This document shows, one piece after another, positions 63,650 to 64,000 of a DNA stretch of 64,000 bases (positions are counted from its first letter, which is position 1; every line of letters starts with the position of its first letter). Source of the stretch: Arcobacter sp. CECT 8985 (GTDB lineage: Bacteria; Campylobacterota; Campylobacteria; Campylobacterales; Arcobacteraceae); NCBI RefSeq assembly GCF_004116495.1, contig NZ_PDKC01000011.1, positions 1 through 64,000 of the forward strand. Reading direction: 5' to 3'. The notes under the pieces were generated by a model. The model was given only the letters and a program-made list of their open reading frames with translations, searched no databases and had not been told where the DNA came from. Both the position numbers and the translations under genes were made by a program.

Positions 63650-64000
63650 TTGAGTAATTTTGCAAAAAGAATCATCCCTTGCTTAGATGTAAAAGATGGT
63701 AGAGTTGTTAAGGGTGTTAATTTTGTTGGGTTAAGAGACGCAGGAAATCCAGTAGAAGTTGCGAAAAGATACAATGATGAAGGTGCAGATGAGTTAACAT
63801 TTTTAGATATTACTGCAAGTCATGAAAATAGAGATACTATTGTAGATATCGTAAAAGATGTAGCAAAAGAGGTTTTTATTCCTTTAACTGTGGGAGGAGG
63901 GATTAGAAAATTAGATGACATATATAAACTTTTAAATGTAGGTTGTGATAAAGTATCAGTTAATTCTTCAGCAGTTGTAAATCCAAATTTTATTGATGAA
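63650..64000 (+). CDS. hisF: Imidazole glycerol phosphate synthase subunit HisF (partial)
   Basis: The first 117 residues of HisF; the window ends inside the gene. The sequence [22 protein letters not shown] has the catalytic Asp, and [26 protein letters not shown], and [12 protein letters not shown] are standard (beta-alpha)8 phosphate-site blocks. It cyclises PRFAR to imidazole glycerol phosphate, with ammonia from HisH. The start is TTG 63650 with AAGGA seven bases upstream. Confidence 0.95.
   Translation, partial: MSNFAKRIIPCLDVKDGRVVKGVNFVGLRDAGNPVEVAKRYNDEGADELTFLDITASHENRDTIVDIVKDVAKEVFIPLTVGGGIRKLDDIYKLLNVGCDKVSVNSSAVVNPNFIDE

Noticed and set aside
1-64000. tRNA, rRNA, CRISPR arrays, insertion sequences and prophage
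   Set aside because: No cloverleaf-like segment with CCA-type end, no conserved rRNA blocks, no regularly spaced repeats, and no transposase or integrase motif was seen on either strand by reading. A covariance-model scan could still reveal a small RNA.

Overview
The window is a 64 kb chromosomal piece of a very AT-rich bacterium, most likely an Arcobacter-type member of the Campylobacterota. The inference rests on the base composition, A-rich codon use, the AHQWNEPL histidine-kinase box, an RNase J with a long N-terminal extension, the Campylobacter-style pair of LutABC and a long FAD/Fe-S lactate dehydrogenase, and HemJ. No rRNA, tRNA, CRISPR, insertion sequence or prophage was seen. Genes are densely packed and no gene-free gap reaches 300 bases.

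Layout. (1) Bases 1-5442, plus strand: part of a type II secretion-like operon (a partial accessory gene, gspC, gspD, gspE and two pseudopilins). (2) 5449-23745, minus strand: one continuous 13-gene run with no gap above 14 bases. In order of transcription it encodes a large poly-glycine lipoprotein, a TonB-dependent receptor, an unusual ABC ATPase, its permease, a membrane-anchored partner, a PqqL/FusC-sized M16 protease, TonB, ExbB, ExbD and the peptide importer YejABEF. A Fur-box-like site overlaps the predicted promoter. The run reads as a complete route from the cell surface to the cytoplasm for a protein or peptide, and is the most interesting object in the window. (3) 23970-24478: a MazEF-type toxin-antitoxin pair. 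(4) 24467-28439, minus: FetB-like permease, gpsA, gatB and a SurA-like chaperone. (5) 28550-40379, minus: a lactate island with lutABC, a two-component system, a TRAP transporter (dctPQM), a 39-residue ORF and a D-lactate dehydrogenase-like flavoprotein. Three kinds of regulatory structure are visible here: direct repeats before dctP, an inverted repeat before lutA, and hairpin terminators inside the transporter operon. (6) 40439-51998: methyltransferase, dCMP deaminase, accBC, DEAD-box helicase, phosphate transporter, an auxin-efflux-type carrier without a normal start codon, asnB, a small NifX-like protein, bluB and an orphan TRAP binding protein. (7) 52022-63578, minus: an anchorless SdhAB-like pair with altered cofactor residues, a Phd-like protein, a hydroxyacid dehydrogenase behind a ribosome-site-masking hairpin, PIN-PhoH, hemJ, rarA, an RsuA/RluB pseudouridine synthase, kdsD, RNase J and ksgA. 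(8) 63650-64000, plus: the beginning of hisF.

Together the genes suggest a free-living, oxygen-using, lactate-respiring organism that invests heavily in scavenging organic acids and peptides. Functions come from sequence motifs and family knowledge. No database search was possible, so substrate assignments remain inferences.
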